Assembly: GCA_963575745.1 (NCBI GenBank)
Contig: CAUYUJ010003592.1
Coordinates: forward strand, 124,001-188,000
Direction: 5' to 3'
DNA from: Prorocentrum cordatum
Lineage: Eukaryota; Sar; Dinophyceae; Prorocentrales; Prorocentraceae
Length of the DNA: 64,000 bases
Part shown: positions 23,701 to 32,376 of the stretch, one piece after another
Layout: each line of letters opens with the position of its first letter
How positions within the stretch are numbered: the first letter of the stretch is position 1
Program-made: the position numbers and the translations under genes
Notes under the pieces: generated by a model
Database searches by the model: none
What the model was told of the DNA's origin: nothing
The model's input: only the letters and a program-made list of their open reading frames with translations

Positions 23701-24519
23701 GGGCCGCTGGGCCCCCTGGTCGCTGGCGCGACGGGCCCCGTTGCGGTCGACCGCCTGGACATGGCGCTCGTGGAAGCACTTCCGCATCGGGCCTTTGTCT
23801 TCACCGTCACGGGGTCCGCCGAGGTCCACTTGCGGCGCCGCGCAGCCAGGGCGAGCGCGTGTTGCGACGCAGACGGGGGCAGCGAGTCCGAGTGCGAGTC
23901 GGAGGCGGACGACGTGTCCGAAGACGACGTTCAGTCCGTGGTTTCCGAGCGAGAGGCCGAGGCTGAGCACGAGGATGAGGAAACCCACAACATGGCCGTC
24001 GACGGCGAGGGCGCCCAGGAGGATCCCGCGGCGATTGAGAGAGCCCCGGCTGGCACGCACGTTGATCCTCTGGGTTCGGACGGTTACTTCACGCTGATCA
24101 ACAATCCAGGTTGGCAAAACCTCAAGATGTTGATCAAGCCACGGTGGTGCAAGGATTTCCCTGATGGAATGGGCACGGATCAGCGTTTCTCCAGAACTCT
24201 TTACCCGCGCGATTTTGGAGAGACGAAGGCCCATCCAGTGATCACCAAGCTGGCTTTATGCAGTTGGAAACTGTGGAGGTCGACGAACGCCGGCTTTCAT
24301 CAGTCTTCCGCCGCTCGCAGGTCTTGGTATGCGGACCAGCTCCATCAGCTGGGGGACCGGTTGCGGGCGCTGGGGCAGCCGGGGGGCCGAACGGGCTCCC
24401 TGGCCGCCGACGCGTGCATTGCTGGCTGGACGCCCGACGTGTTCGCAGCCTGGGACCAGAAACCCACGCGGCAGACGAGCACGGCAGACCGGCACGGCAC
24501 GCCACCACGGCACACCTGA
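20788..24519 (+). CDS. hAT transposase-like protein, two exons
   Basis: Exon 1 (about 20788-21421, frame opening after a CATCAG acceptor) joins exon 2 (21538-24519) across a 116-nt GC-AG intron; the join gives GRSSK then VQGNCVTVV. Exon 2 has TGDGINTNQNAARRLL (the Asp codon is at 21736), then VQCASHAANLVV (Cys 21844, His 21853). This D...CxxH arrangement is typical of hAT-type RNase H-fold transposases. SLDVERAHQQ near 22915 resembles the C-terminal dimerisation segment. An acidic Glu/Asp/Ser-rich linker (about 23870-24020) precedes a C-terminal domain with GYFTLINNPGWQNL. The last codons, from about 24463, lie in a dispersed repeat, so the true end may be upstream or in a later exon. I did not identify a full catalytic triad or flanking terminal repeats, so this may be a domesticated, multi-copy host gene. 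Confidence 0.6.
21422..21537 (+). other. GC-AG intron with CGTTACGACA
   Basis: Reading frame 2 ends at K (21419-21421) and frame 1 resumes at V (21538). The junctions read GAAG|GCCATG and CCAAG|GTGCAG, so AAGG is present at both ends. The 10-mer CGTTACGACA lies at 21440-21449. Splicing is inferred from the frame change and from the protein reading well across the join. Confidence 0.65.
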
Positions 24520-24830
24520 ACGGCAGACCAGCACGGCAGACCAGCACGGCAGACCAAAGGAACATAACAGACCAGCGCCCGGGAGCGGGGGGGGGTCTTC
24601 CAACGGCGGCCTAGCTTCGCAAAGGTCCGCTTGGGCGGGTGTGCCGGGCGAGCTGAGCTCGCCCGTGTGCCGGGTGGAGCTGGGCCGCCTTGGAAGGCCC
24701 CCCCCAGCCAGCACGGCAGACGAGCACGACAGACCAGCCAGCACGGCAGACGAGCACGACAGACCAGCACGGCAGACCAGCACGGCGGACCACAAGATCA
24801 TAACAGACAACGGCAGCACGGAGGAGGAGG
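24463..24830 (+). repeat. CGGCAGACC repeat family, copy 1
   Basis: CGGCAGACCAGCA-type 13-mers flank a core that contains CGGCGGCCTAGCTTCGCAAA and the palindrome GGGCGAGCTGAGCTCGCCC. The same structure recurs at 27310-27695, 27815-28070 and 28180-28435. Reverse-strand frames rich in Val-Cys-Arg-Ala-Gly-Leu come from this repeat and are not genes. Confidence 0.9.
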
Positions 24831-25024
24831 AGGAGGTGGAGGGGGACGAGGTGGAGGGGGAGCAGGCGGAGGAGGATAAGGAGGAAGGGGGGAAGGGGGA
24901 AGACGAGGAAGAGGGATTGGGGCCCAGGAGGGGGAGGAGGAGGAGGAGGAGGGAGAGAGGAGGAGGAGGAGGAGGAGGAGGAGGAGGAGGAGGAGGAGGA
25001 GGAGGAGGAGGAGGAGGAGGAGGA
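24820..25024. repeat. GGA microsatellite
   Basis: An imperfect then pure GGA run ends directly at the GACACTAA cluster. Confidence 0.92.
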
Positions 25025-25265
25025 GGACACTAAACAACACTAAACGGACACTAAACTACAAACTAGTATCATTCATTGTTCTTTCGTGCCACTTAGTGTC
25101 GTTTAGTGTCAGTTTAGTGTCGTCTAGTGTCAGTTTAGTGTCGTTTAGTGTCAGTTTAGTGTCGTTTAGTGTCAGTTTAGTGTTGTTTAGTGACAGTTTA
25201 GTGTCGTTTAGTGACAGTTTAGTGTCGTTTAGTGTCAGTTTTGTGTCAGTTCTGTGTCAGTTTAC
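25024..25265. repeat. GTTTAGTGTC array with inverted start
   Basis: Positions 25024-25056 carry GACACTAAAC-type units, and 25097-25260 carry about a dozen GTTTAGTGTC units, which are their reverse complement. The decamer period alternates CAGTTTAGTGT and CGTTTAGTGT. It resembles, but is not, the TTTAGGG telomere repeat. Similar octamers occur at 18303 and 41462. Confidence 0.85.
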
Positions 25266-25815
25266 TGTCAGTGTAGTCACCGTTTCGTATGTCTCACGGC
25301 ACCCCGAGACGCCCCTGAGGGTTCAGACGGGCTACGAGCCCTTCAAGAATGGAAAGAGGGCCCCATGATGGTGCACACTTGATGCCGCAATGCGCCCTCA
25401 AGGGTCCATGTCCCCACCGCCATGGCCGATACTGCAATGCACCCTCCGAGCGCGCACCGCGATGCTGCAATGCACACTCCTCCTCCTCCCCCCCCTCCTT
25501 GTTGAAGGCCCCGTAGCCTTCAACAAGGCCACCTCCTCCTCCCCCCTTCCTCCGTCGACCATTTGGGCCCTAGCTCAAGGGGTGGGTTTTTTGGGCCTGG
25601 GTTCGGGCCGGACGTAAGGGGGGGATTGGGAAAGGGGGGGTTACGAAATTTGCTGCATGCTGCTGGTTTCGGCCCCGCCGAGGGGCCCATTCCTCGATAC
25701 ATAGCCGCTTCCGGCGCCGGGAGGCGCCGGGAAAATCAGCCACGTGAGCTGATTCTCAAACCCCCCCTTTGCTATCCCCCCCTTTCGCCCGACCCGATGG
25801 GCGCTGACGGCCGCT
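25266..25815. other. Intergenic, with a strong hairpin
   Basis: CCTTGTTGAAGGC (25497-25509) and GCCTTCAACAAGG (25516-25528) form a perfect 13-bp stem with a 6-nt loop. AATCAGC (25734-25740) and GCTGATT (25748-25754) form a smaller stem around CACGTGA. CAATGC-type repeats lie at 25385-25470. The next gene starts at 25816. Confidence 0.6.
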
Positions 25816-27147
25816 ATGGATCGATATGTGACCCGGTGCGTGGACGGCGAAGCCGTTCCTTTGGAACCTCCGACCAGGGTGCCTTCGGCCACGGCCCTGC
25901 GGCAACGCCGCTTCAAAGTTCGAGGCCGCGAGGCACTGGCCGAAGCTGTTGCTGGGTGCCTGGACCCCGACCTGCTCGAAGAGCTCTTGTCCAAGGTTCT
26001 GCGGGCGCACCACCATCGGGAGTCTGCCCCAATCGTTCACCAAGCTCAAGCCCGCGTGGCCTTCCTGAGGGGGCTTCAGTGGGACGACAGCGACGAGGAT
26101 ACGCACGCCACGCCCGCTCCCGCTTGCGCTCCTGCGCCTGCGCAGGACGGGTCGGCCGCTCCTGCGACAGTGCAGGACGGATCGGCAGGCGCTTGGTCGT
26201 GGGTGGCTGTTTGCACGTGGCCTACGCCTCTGAAGGATGATGAGTTGAACGGGATCCAACAGAGGGAGGATGAGAGTAGCGGGATCCGCGAGTACGCGGC
26301 CGTGATGCCATGCGAAAAGATGCTTCCTCCACCGGAGGCGTATGAGTTCACATTCGGAACGCTGGCCGGCGCGCAAGTTCACCACGACTTCGTCCTTCGC
26401 GGGTTGGACGTGTGGCGGGAGCGCGGGGGCCGATTCTTCACACAGGGAGACCAGCAGACGGTCTGGGAAGGGGACCTCCGCGAGGCCAACATCAGGCTTC
26501 GCGGCATGGGTCTCCGCAGAGACGCTATCTACGAGCTCTCCCAGCCCGCTGGCGTCTTCAGGCCTTACGACTTCATCCCCTTCCACCACTGCTTGCGGGA
26601 CTGGGACGCGGATCTCGGGCGCAACCACCTCGGGGATAATTCCCACGTGGCGTGGGGGACTGTGTTCGTCGAGCACGCCCCGCCCATCAAGGTGGTGTGG
26701 TCCGCTGCCGTGAGGCACGTTCTCGACACCAAGCGGCCGGGGAGGGGGCGCGCCATCTTCGCCTTCGTGGAGGATGACGCGCATCTGTTCCGCGACGCCC
26801 TGGCGTCTCTCGGCTTCCCGGACCCCACGCCGGCCTTTAGGGGCGGGGGGGTCATCAAGCAGTGCAAGGTGCCGTACCCGCAGAAAAACATATCGCCTTG
26901 CATCGAGGATGACCGCTGCACGCCGGCGATATGCGGGACAGGCGTGCGCCGGAGCGCGTGGCTGACGGCCACGGGCGTTAGGCATCTGTGCAAGTGGGGC
27001 GACGGCGTGGTGGACATAGCGGGTCTGCCCCAAGTCATAGTAGCAGAGACTCGCGGCTGTGCCAGAGCGGCCTTCCTGGTCGACGGTGTCGTGACGCAGC
27101 ACGCCTACCTGACTGGAGATTTGTGCAGGCGGCGGGCGCCGCTCTGA
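25816..27147 (+). CDS. Unrecognised 443-residue protein
   Basis: A single open frame from ATG 25816 to TGA at 27145 with strongly GC-ending codons, which supports real coding. The N terminus has LRQRRFKVRGREALAEAV. A Pro/Ala linker (PAPACAPAPAQDG, with QDGSA repeated) follows, then a well-folded-looking region with FTQGDQQTVWEGDLREANIR, ICGTGVRRSAWL and VDGVVTQHAYL. No signal peptide or membrane segment is visible and I recognise no family. It sits between two blocks of the CGGCAGACC repeat, and CGTTACGACA lies 48 bp past the stop (27195). Because that motif marks introns elsewhere in the window, the last residues could instead run into an intron joining downstream exons. Confidence 0.6.
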   Translation: MDRYVTRCVDGEAVPLEPPTRVPSATALRQRRFKVRGREALAEAVAGCLDPDLLEELLSKVLRAHHHRESAPIVHQAQARVAFLRGLQWDDSDEDTHATPAPACAPAPAQDGSAAPATVQDGSAGAWSWVAVCTWPTPLKDDELNGIQQREDESSGIREYAAVMPCEKMLPPPEAYEFTFGTLAGAQVHHDFVLRGLDVWRERGGRFFTQGDQQTVWEGDLREANIRLRGMGLRRDAIYELSQPAGVFRPYDFIPFHHCLRDWDADLGRNHLGDNSHVAWGTVFVEHAPPIKVVWSAAVRHVLDTKRPGRGRAIFAFVEDDAHLFRDALASLGFPDPTPAFRGGGVIKQCKVPYPQKNISPCIEDDRCTPAICGTGVRRSAWLTATGVRHLCKWGDGVVDIAGLPQVIVAETRGCARAAFLVDGVVTQHAYLTGDLCRRRAPL

Positions 27148-27309
27148 TTGCGCTCGGAGACCGGGGGAGCAGTGCGGTTGCGAGACCACGCCGCCGTTAC
27201 GACACGGCCCCTGCAGGGTCACGTAGGTGCCCGGTTGGGCTCATTTTCGCCGTCGTCGTCGTCGTCGTTGCCGTCGGCGTCGTCGTCGTCGCTCTGGGGC
27301 TGCCACCAC

Positions 27310-27695
27310 GGCGCACCTGAACGGCAGACCAGCACGGCAGACCAGCACGGCAGACCAGCACGGCAGACCAAAGGAACATAACAGACCAGCGCCCGGGAGC
27401 GGGGGGGGGTCTTCCAACGGCGGCCTAGCTTCGCAAAGGTCCGCTTGGGCGGGTGTGCCGGGCGAGCTAAGCTCGCCCGTGTGCCGGGTGGAGCTGGGCC
27501 GCCTTGGAAGGCCCCCCCCCGCACCCACGCGCTGCCGATTGCCAGGGGTCAGGATGTCGAGAGTTCACCAAGACGCAAGATTAGCGCGGCGTAGCCGCGC
27601 GGCAGACCACAGGATCAGACCAGCACGGCAGACGAGCACGACAGACCAGCGCGGCAGACCAGCACGGCAGACCAAAGGAACATAACAGACCAACC
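27310..27695 (+). repeat. CGGCAGACC repeat family, copy 2
   Basis: The same order as copy 1: 13-mer repeats, GCGCCCGGGAGCGGGGGG, core with GGGCGAGCTAAGCTCGCCC, then 13-mers again. A foreign segment (about 27520-27600) interrupts it before the closing 13-mers. Confidence 0.9.
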
Positions 27696-28435
27696 ATGGC
27701 TTCCCACGGCCACCGAGGGGGAGGGAGGGCCAGCCCGTCGCAACGCCATCGGCTTGGGGCCGGCTGAGGGGCTGAGGCGACCCACCACTTGTCCGGAGAG
27801 GTTTTTCGCGTTCGGTCATTGGCAGCGCGCGGGGGCGGAGGGGGGTCTTCCACCGGCGGCCTAGCTTCGCAAAGGTCCGCTTGGGCGGGTGTGCCGGGCG
27901 AGCTAAGCTCGCCCGTGTGCCGGGTGGAGCTGGGCCGCCTGGGAAGGCCCCCCCCAGCCAGCACGGCAGACGAGCGCGACAGACCAGCCAGCACGGCAGA
28001 CGAGCACGACAGACCAGCACGGCAGACCAGCACGGCAGACCAAAGGAACATAACAGACCAACCAGGGCTTCCCACGGCCACCGAGGGGGAGGGAGGGCCA
28101 GCCCGTCGTAACGCCATCGGCTTGGGGCCGGCTGAGGGGCTGAGGCGACCCACCACTTGTCCGGAGAGGTTTTTCGCGTTCGGTAATTGGCAGCGCGCGG
28201 GAGCGGAGGGGGGTCTTCCAACGGCGGCCTAGCTTCGCAAAGGTCCGCTTGGGCGGGTGTGCCGGGCGAGCTAAGCTCGCCCGTGTGCCGGGTGGAGCTG
28301 GGCCGCCTGGGAAGGCCCCCCCCAGCCAGCACGGCAGACGAGCGCGACAGACCAGCCAGCACGGCAGACGAGCACGACAGACCAGCACGGCAGACCAGCA
28401 CGGCGGACCACAAGAGCATAACAGACAACGGCCGC
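27696..28435 (+). repeat. CGGCAGACC repeat family, copies 3 and 4 in tandem
   Basis: Two units of about 366 bp follow each other. Each holds CCACGGCCACCGAGGGGGAG, GGCTGAGGCGACCCACCACT, the core palindrome GGGCGAGCTAAGCTCGCCC and the closing 13-mers. The second carries GTCGTAACG (28105-28113), the reverse complement of the intron-associated motif. Confidence 0.9.
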
Positions 28436-28587
28436 TCCTCGTCGTCGTCCTGAGAGGCATCGCCACGGCCGTCGCCGTGGCCATCGTAGAAGCCACCGTC
28501 ACAGCCATCATCGACGCAATCACACTCATCATCATAGCCATCATCGTCGCAGCCGCGCCTGAACCGTCACACACATCATCTGCCGGC

Positions 28588-31477
28588 ATGGCGGATGTCC
28601 ACATCACGGAAGCCAAGCTGAAGGAGGCCGCCGAGGCAGGCTTCAACGAAGACGAGATTGGAGTTGCGAAGTTGGCCCTGAGGAGGTTCGCCAAGAAGGG
28701 GGGCCCAGATGCCACTCAGGAAAACATCAACACGTATTGCGCCATCCGGCGCGTCAAGCAAGGCGGGGACCCGAATAAGGACGCCCGCATCCGCGCCGAG
28801 ACAATCCTTGAATGGAAGAACACCATCTACCAGTCCGTTGAGGTGAGCACCGAATATTTCATCGTGCCGAAGAAGAATGCGCATCTGTGGCGTGGGAGCC
28901 CTCAGGCAGTGGAGTGTCTCATTCCGCCAGAAGACTTCGAGGAATTGCCGGACAGCGTGGACCCGACCACGCACGACATTTTCGACGATTGGGCCCCCCG
29001 GAACGACCTGGGGCCTGGCGTCCGGAGGATGAAGGCCGCGGAGGGTGCCAAGCGGAAGAGGAAGCCGACTGTTCCTTCGCAGCCTGCCTCCGCGCTGGCG
29101 GTGCCTGATCCAGCTCAGCCCGCGGCCGCTCCAGCGCGCCCGCAGGCCGCCCCCCAGTGCGACGGCGGCGGCGACGCGGCCAGCGGCGCCCACCCTTCCC
29201 CCTCGGCGAGTTCGAAGCGGGCGAATGAGACGCCTGACGAGTGGGCGGCAAAGACACGCAAGCTTTTTCGGATGCCGAGTGACGCCCACAGGAAATTGCA
29301 GGACGCCATGGAGGGCATCGCCAAGGACATCGACGAGGCGTTCAGTGGGGGCAACTTCTCGCAGCCCGACCCCATGGCACCTTCGGCAGAGTGTTGGTGC
29401 AGGAAGTTCAAGGACAACCTCCTCGCCCAGTGGGCGGAGTGGAAGGCGGCCCATCCAGGCGGCGACGCGGCCTCCACGCAGAAGGAGTTCCACGCCGCCG
29501 CCGATCCTTTCACTCAGGGCCTCCTCGGTTTCATTGTTCAGAACCCCGTTGCCAGGCCCACGTACGAGCACCTCCCTCGCTTCGCCGCGACCCTCAAGGC
29601 CATCAAGGCAGAGTTGCCGTGTTTCGTGGACGCCCTGGGTGACGCGGTGCTGCAACTCGGTGATCTTCGTCTGGATACGGCAGAGGAGGTGGACACCTCG
29701 AGGCTGAAATTGGAAGACATTGCTGCGTGGCAGACGTCCGCATTGGTCAAGCAGGTCGTCCGCGAGCGCTGGCTCGCGAAGCTCGACCGCGTCAAGACGA
29801 CCGACTACGCCTCGATCTCCGACAAACTGAAGGACATCGACGTGTTGCGCAAGTCCCAGGCCAGAGTGGCCTCCTCCCCAGGGGCCCCCCAACGCCCGCC
29901 CCGTGCGTTACGACACCTGCGGGGCCGCATCTGTCGTAACGCATGGCGCTTTGGCCCCCTGGCATTTCGGTTCGCTTGCTCAGGCTGACGTGCCCAAGGA
30001 TCGACTGGACAACCTGGAGGTGGCGAGGACTCTTCTGGGCCCCGCGTCGATCGGATCGAAGATGAAATACCTCCTCCAGGACCCGAAGCGATTCGATGCT
30101 TGGGCGGAGTGGGCACCGAAGGACCAGGCGCTGTACGGAAAGCCGTTTGCTTCCAAGGAGAACGTTTTCAAGGGCACCAGCGTGAAGGAGTTTCTCCTCG
30201 GCGCGCTGCAGATTTCCCGCGGCGGCGTGGACTGCTCCGAGGACGTGGCTCAGCCGATCGCGAAGGACTTGGTCGTTGCCTTGAACAAGCTTCTGACGTT
30301 CGGCGACGCGCGCGTGGACACGGGCAGTCCGGAGTACGCCATGGTGAAAGCCGTCTACTGCGAGCTCGTCTGCCTCAAGCTGGGGACGGAGCCTGAGTCT
30401 CCGCCCATGGAGTGGGCGCCCGAGTCGGCGAAGACGGACCTGGGCAAGCGGTGCTTGAAGAACATGTCTAAGGTGCTGGGCGCGCAGATGAAGAAACTGA
30501 GCGGCGACAACGCCAAGCGCGTGAAGTCGGAGATTGAGATCTTGGAGGCAGCAGAGGCCGCCAAAGCCGAGGCAGACAAGAAGACGGCCGAGGCCGCCGA
30601 GGCAGCCAAGGCTCTAGGCCTCTTAGATGAGGTTGGAGTAGATTGGGTCGAAGGAGCGCGCCGCATCGCCGATGCATCGCCGATGCGGCTCGATGGGGAG
30701 CCCGATTTGCTTCGCGTCGACGTCGCCGATTCATCGCTGGCGTCGACGATGCATCGCTGGTGCATCGCCGATGCATTGCCGATGCATCGCCGATGCATCG
30801 TCGATGTATCGTCGATGCGGCGCCATCCTCCGACCCCATCTACTCCGACCCCATCTAGGAGGCCTCTAAAGGCCGCCGAGGCCGAGGCAGAGCGGGCCAA
30901 GGCCGAGGCAGCAGCGGCCGAGACCGAGGCGAAGAAGGCCGAGGATGCGGCTGCCGGTGCAGCCTTTCTCGCCGACACGGAGGCGACCGCGGGCGGCGGC
31001 GACTCGGCAGGGGCCGAGCAACCCAAGGCGCAGGACACCGCGGGCGCGGACAAGGCCGGCAGCGGCGCGCCCCCCGCCGCCGCGGCGAAGGCCGAGGGCG
31101 GCAGCGCGCAGGCGCCAGGTCAGCAGGGCGCCAGCGCGCCCCCCCCCGCCCGCGCCCTCGTGGTCGGCGACGTGGTCCTCACGTCGAGCGGAACCCACAA
31201 GGCCAAGCACGACAATAAGAAGGCCGAGGTGATCAAGATTGGGGCTCGGCCGGTCGTCAAGTTCCTCGAGGGAGGCGCTGTTGGCGAGACCAAGGAGTTC
31301 GACAAGTCGAAGCTGACGCTGCTTGACGACGCTCCTGCTGCCAAGCCGACCCCGACGGTCCCGCCAGCAGGCGTGGATGCTCAGGCTGCTCAGGCTGCGG
31401 CAAGGGCGGGGCGGGCGAAGTCATTCTTCGGGAAGGTCGCCGCGGTTGGGGCGCCGCAGAAGCCCGGGCAGGAGTAG
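28588..31477 (+). CDS. Coiled-coil protein with three exons, function unknown
   Basis: The start is ATG 28588 (MADVHITEAKLKEAAEAG). Exon 1 runs to about 29865, exon 2 from 29984 to 30610 and exon 3 from 30872 to TAG 31475-31477. Exon 1 has an N-terminal helical domain, a basic KRKRK patch and an Ala/Pro-rich linker (about 29090-29200). Exon 2 has a helical domain (PKDRLDNLEVARTLLG ...) that passes into an Ala/Glu/Lys coiled coil; the coiled coil resumes exactly at the start of exon 3 (AAEAEAERAKAEAAAAE). The C terminus, about 31150-31320, has VVGDVVLTSSG and KFDKSKLTLL-like beta segments that recall a KOW/Tudor-type fold, but this is a guess. GC-ending codons are strong in all exons. Family not recognised. 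Confidence 0.65.
29860..29983 (+). other. Intron with a 12-bp inverted repeat
   Basis: Frame 1 passes to frame 2 here. Junctions can be drawn as CAG|GCCAGA (29859/29860) or as AGA|GTGGCC (29865/29866), both phase 0, with acceptor TTGCTCAG|GCTGAC (29983/29984). CAGGC stands at both ends. Inside, TGCGTTACGACA (29904-29915) and TGTCGTAACGCA (29932-29943) are exact reverse complements. Confidence 0.65.
30611..30871 (+). mobile_element. Introner-like element: in-frame intron with terminal inverted repeats
   Basis: This 261-nt insert interrupts the coiled coil between EAAEAAK and AAEAEAER. Junctions are CCAAG|GCTCTAG and TAAAG|GCCGCC, giving a GC-AG intron with AAGGC at both ends. The left end AGGCCTCTTAGATGAGGTTG and the reverse complement of the right end AGGCCTCCTAGATGGGGTCG continue as inverted repeats for about 40 bp. 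The middle is GATGCATCGCCGATGC-type tandem DNA. It has no stop codon and is a multiple of three, so unspliced RNA would add 87 residues rich in Met-His-Arg-Arg-Cys-Ile. A relative lies at 58950-59140. Confidence 0.7.
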
Positions 31478-31569
31478 GCCTGAGCCGGGGCAGCGCGGGC
31501 CTGCCGGCGTCGAGCAGTGCGACGGTTTTGGACGTGCAGCAAGGGGGGGGCGAGGCATCCTTCCCGGAG

Positions 31570-31670
31570 CCAGAGCGCTACGACGCACCCAAACAACCAC
31601 ACTCGTTACGACAGAGCCAGATCGTTACGACACATCCAAACTGCACGACCAGAGCGTTACGACACATCCA
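31570..31670 (+). repeat. GCGTTACGACACATCCAAAC cluster
   Basis: CGTTACGACA occurs at 31604, 31623 and 31655 with a variant at about 31575, each followed by CATCCAAAC or similar. The cluster starts about 95 bp past the stop of the preceding gene and so may lie in its 3' region. Confidence 0.8.
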
Positions 31671-32219
31671 AACATCCACACTTGGAATCCCCGGGAGGTG
31701 GCGGGGTCGTTTCAGACCATCTTGGAGCCATCTTGGACTTTTAGCTTCGGGGCTTTCTGAAAATCGCCTCGGGAGCTATCTTAAATTCGCTCTGAGGCCA
31801 CATTGGAGCAATATTGGGCCATTTTGGGGTTATCTCAAATTCGCGTTGGGTTTATCCTACACTCGCTCGAGACTGATGAAATGCGACCCCTCTCTGCTGC
31901 TGGCGAGCCCTGCCGACGCGAGGGCGTCGCGACAGATGCGCAACTTTGTCGCTTGCAAGCGTCGCAGCGCATGGTGATGAATGGTTTCAGCGCCTTCGGC
32001 AAAATGTAAGGCCGCAGATTATCGCCTCTTGTCCCCCCCCCCCGCTATTCCTGTCATCACGTTCCCGTCCTTCCTCCTTCATTAATCCGCTTTGTCACTC
32101 CTGCTTTCCCCTTTGCCTGTTGCCTCTCCTCCCCGCTCTCAGGGCTCAAGGCTCTGCCGGGGGGGGGGGCTGCCGTGGGGGGGCGCGGCTGCCATTGCTG
32201 CCTTCATCTTTGTTGAGGT
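31671..32219. other. Intergenic
   Basis: Positions 31700-31860 contain CATCTTGGAGC/CAATATTGGGCC-like short repeats of the dispersed CTTGGAG type. Positions 32030-32215 are pyrimidine-rich. Base composition drops in GC from about 32200 onward. Confidence 0.45.
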
Positions 32220-32376
32220 CAGCGAGATTGGTTCAATTTGGGTTCAATCAGTGAGATTTATCAGTGGGATTTCACTCTCATTGGTGGGAATTGGCGAATT
32301 TGTTGGGTGTGGTCAACTTGGCGCTTTATTTCATATCGAGGTTTGGATAATTGGAACGTACATTCACATTTAGGCC

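Noticed and set aside
25024-25265. Interstitial telomere repeats
   Set aside because: The unit is GTTTAGTGTC, not the TTTAGGG heptamer expected in dinoflagellates.
25562-25582. CCATTTGGGCCCTAGCTCAAG as a spliced-leader relic
   Set aside because: Only the CCATTT and GCTCAAG parts agree; the middle does not, and no retroposed gene follows in register.
27565-28715. Reverse-strand frames of 190-290 codons rich in Val-Cys-Arg-Ala-Gly-Leu
   Set aside because: They follow the CGGCAGACC repeat exactly, run antisense to the start of a better-supported gene, and repeat with the DNA unit.
28576-29892. 438-codon reverse-strand frame opposite the coiled-coil gene
   Set aside because: It is the antisense shadow of a GC-ending-codon exon, which often leaves the antisense frame open; the + strand frame continues across an intron in a consistent way.
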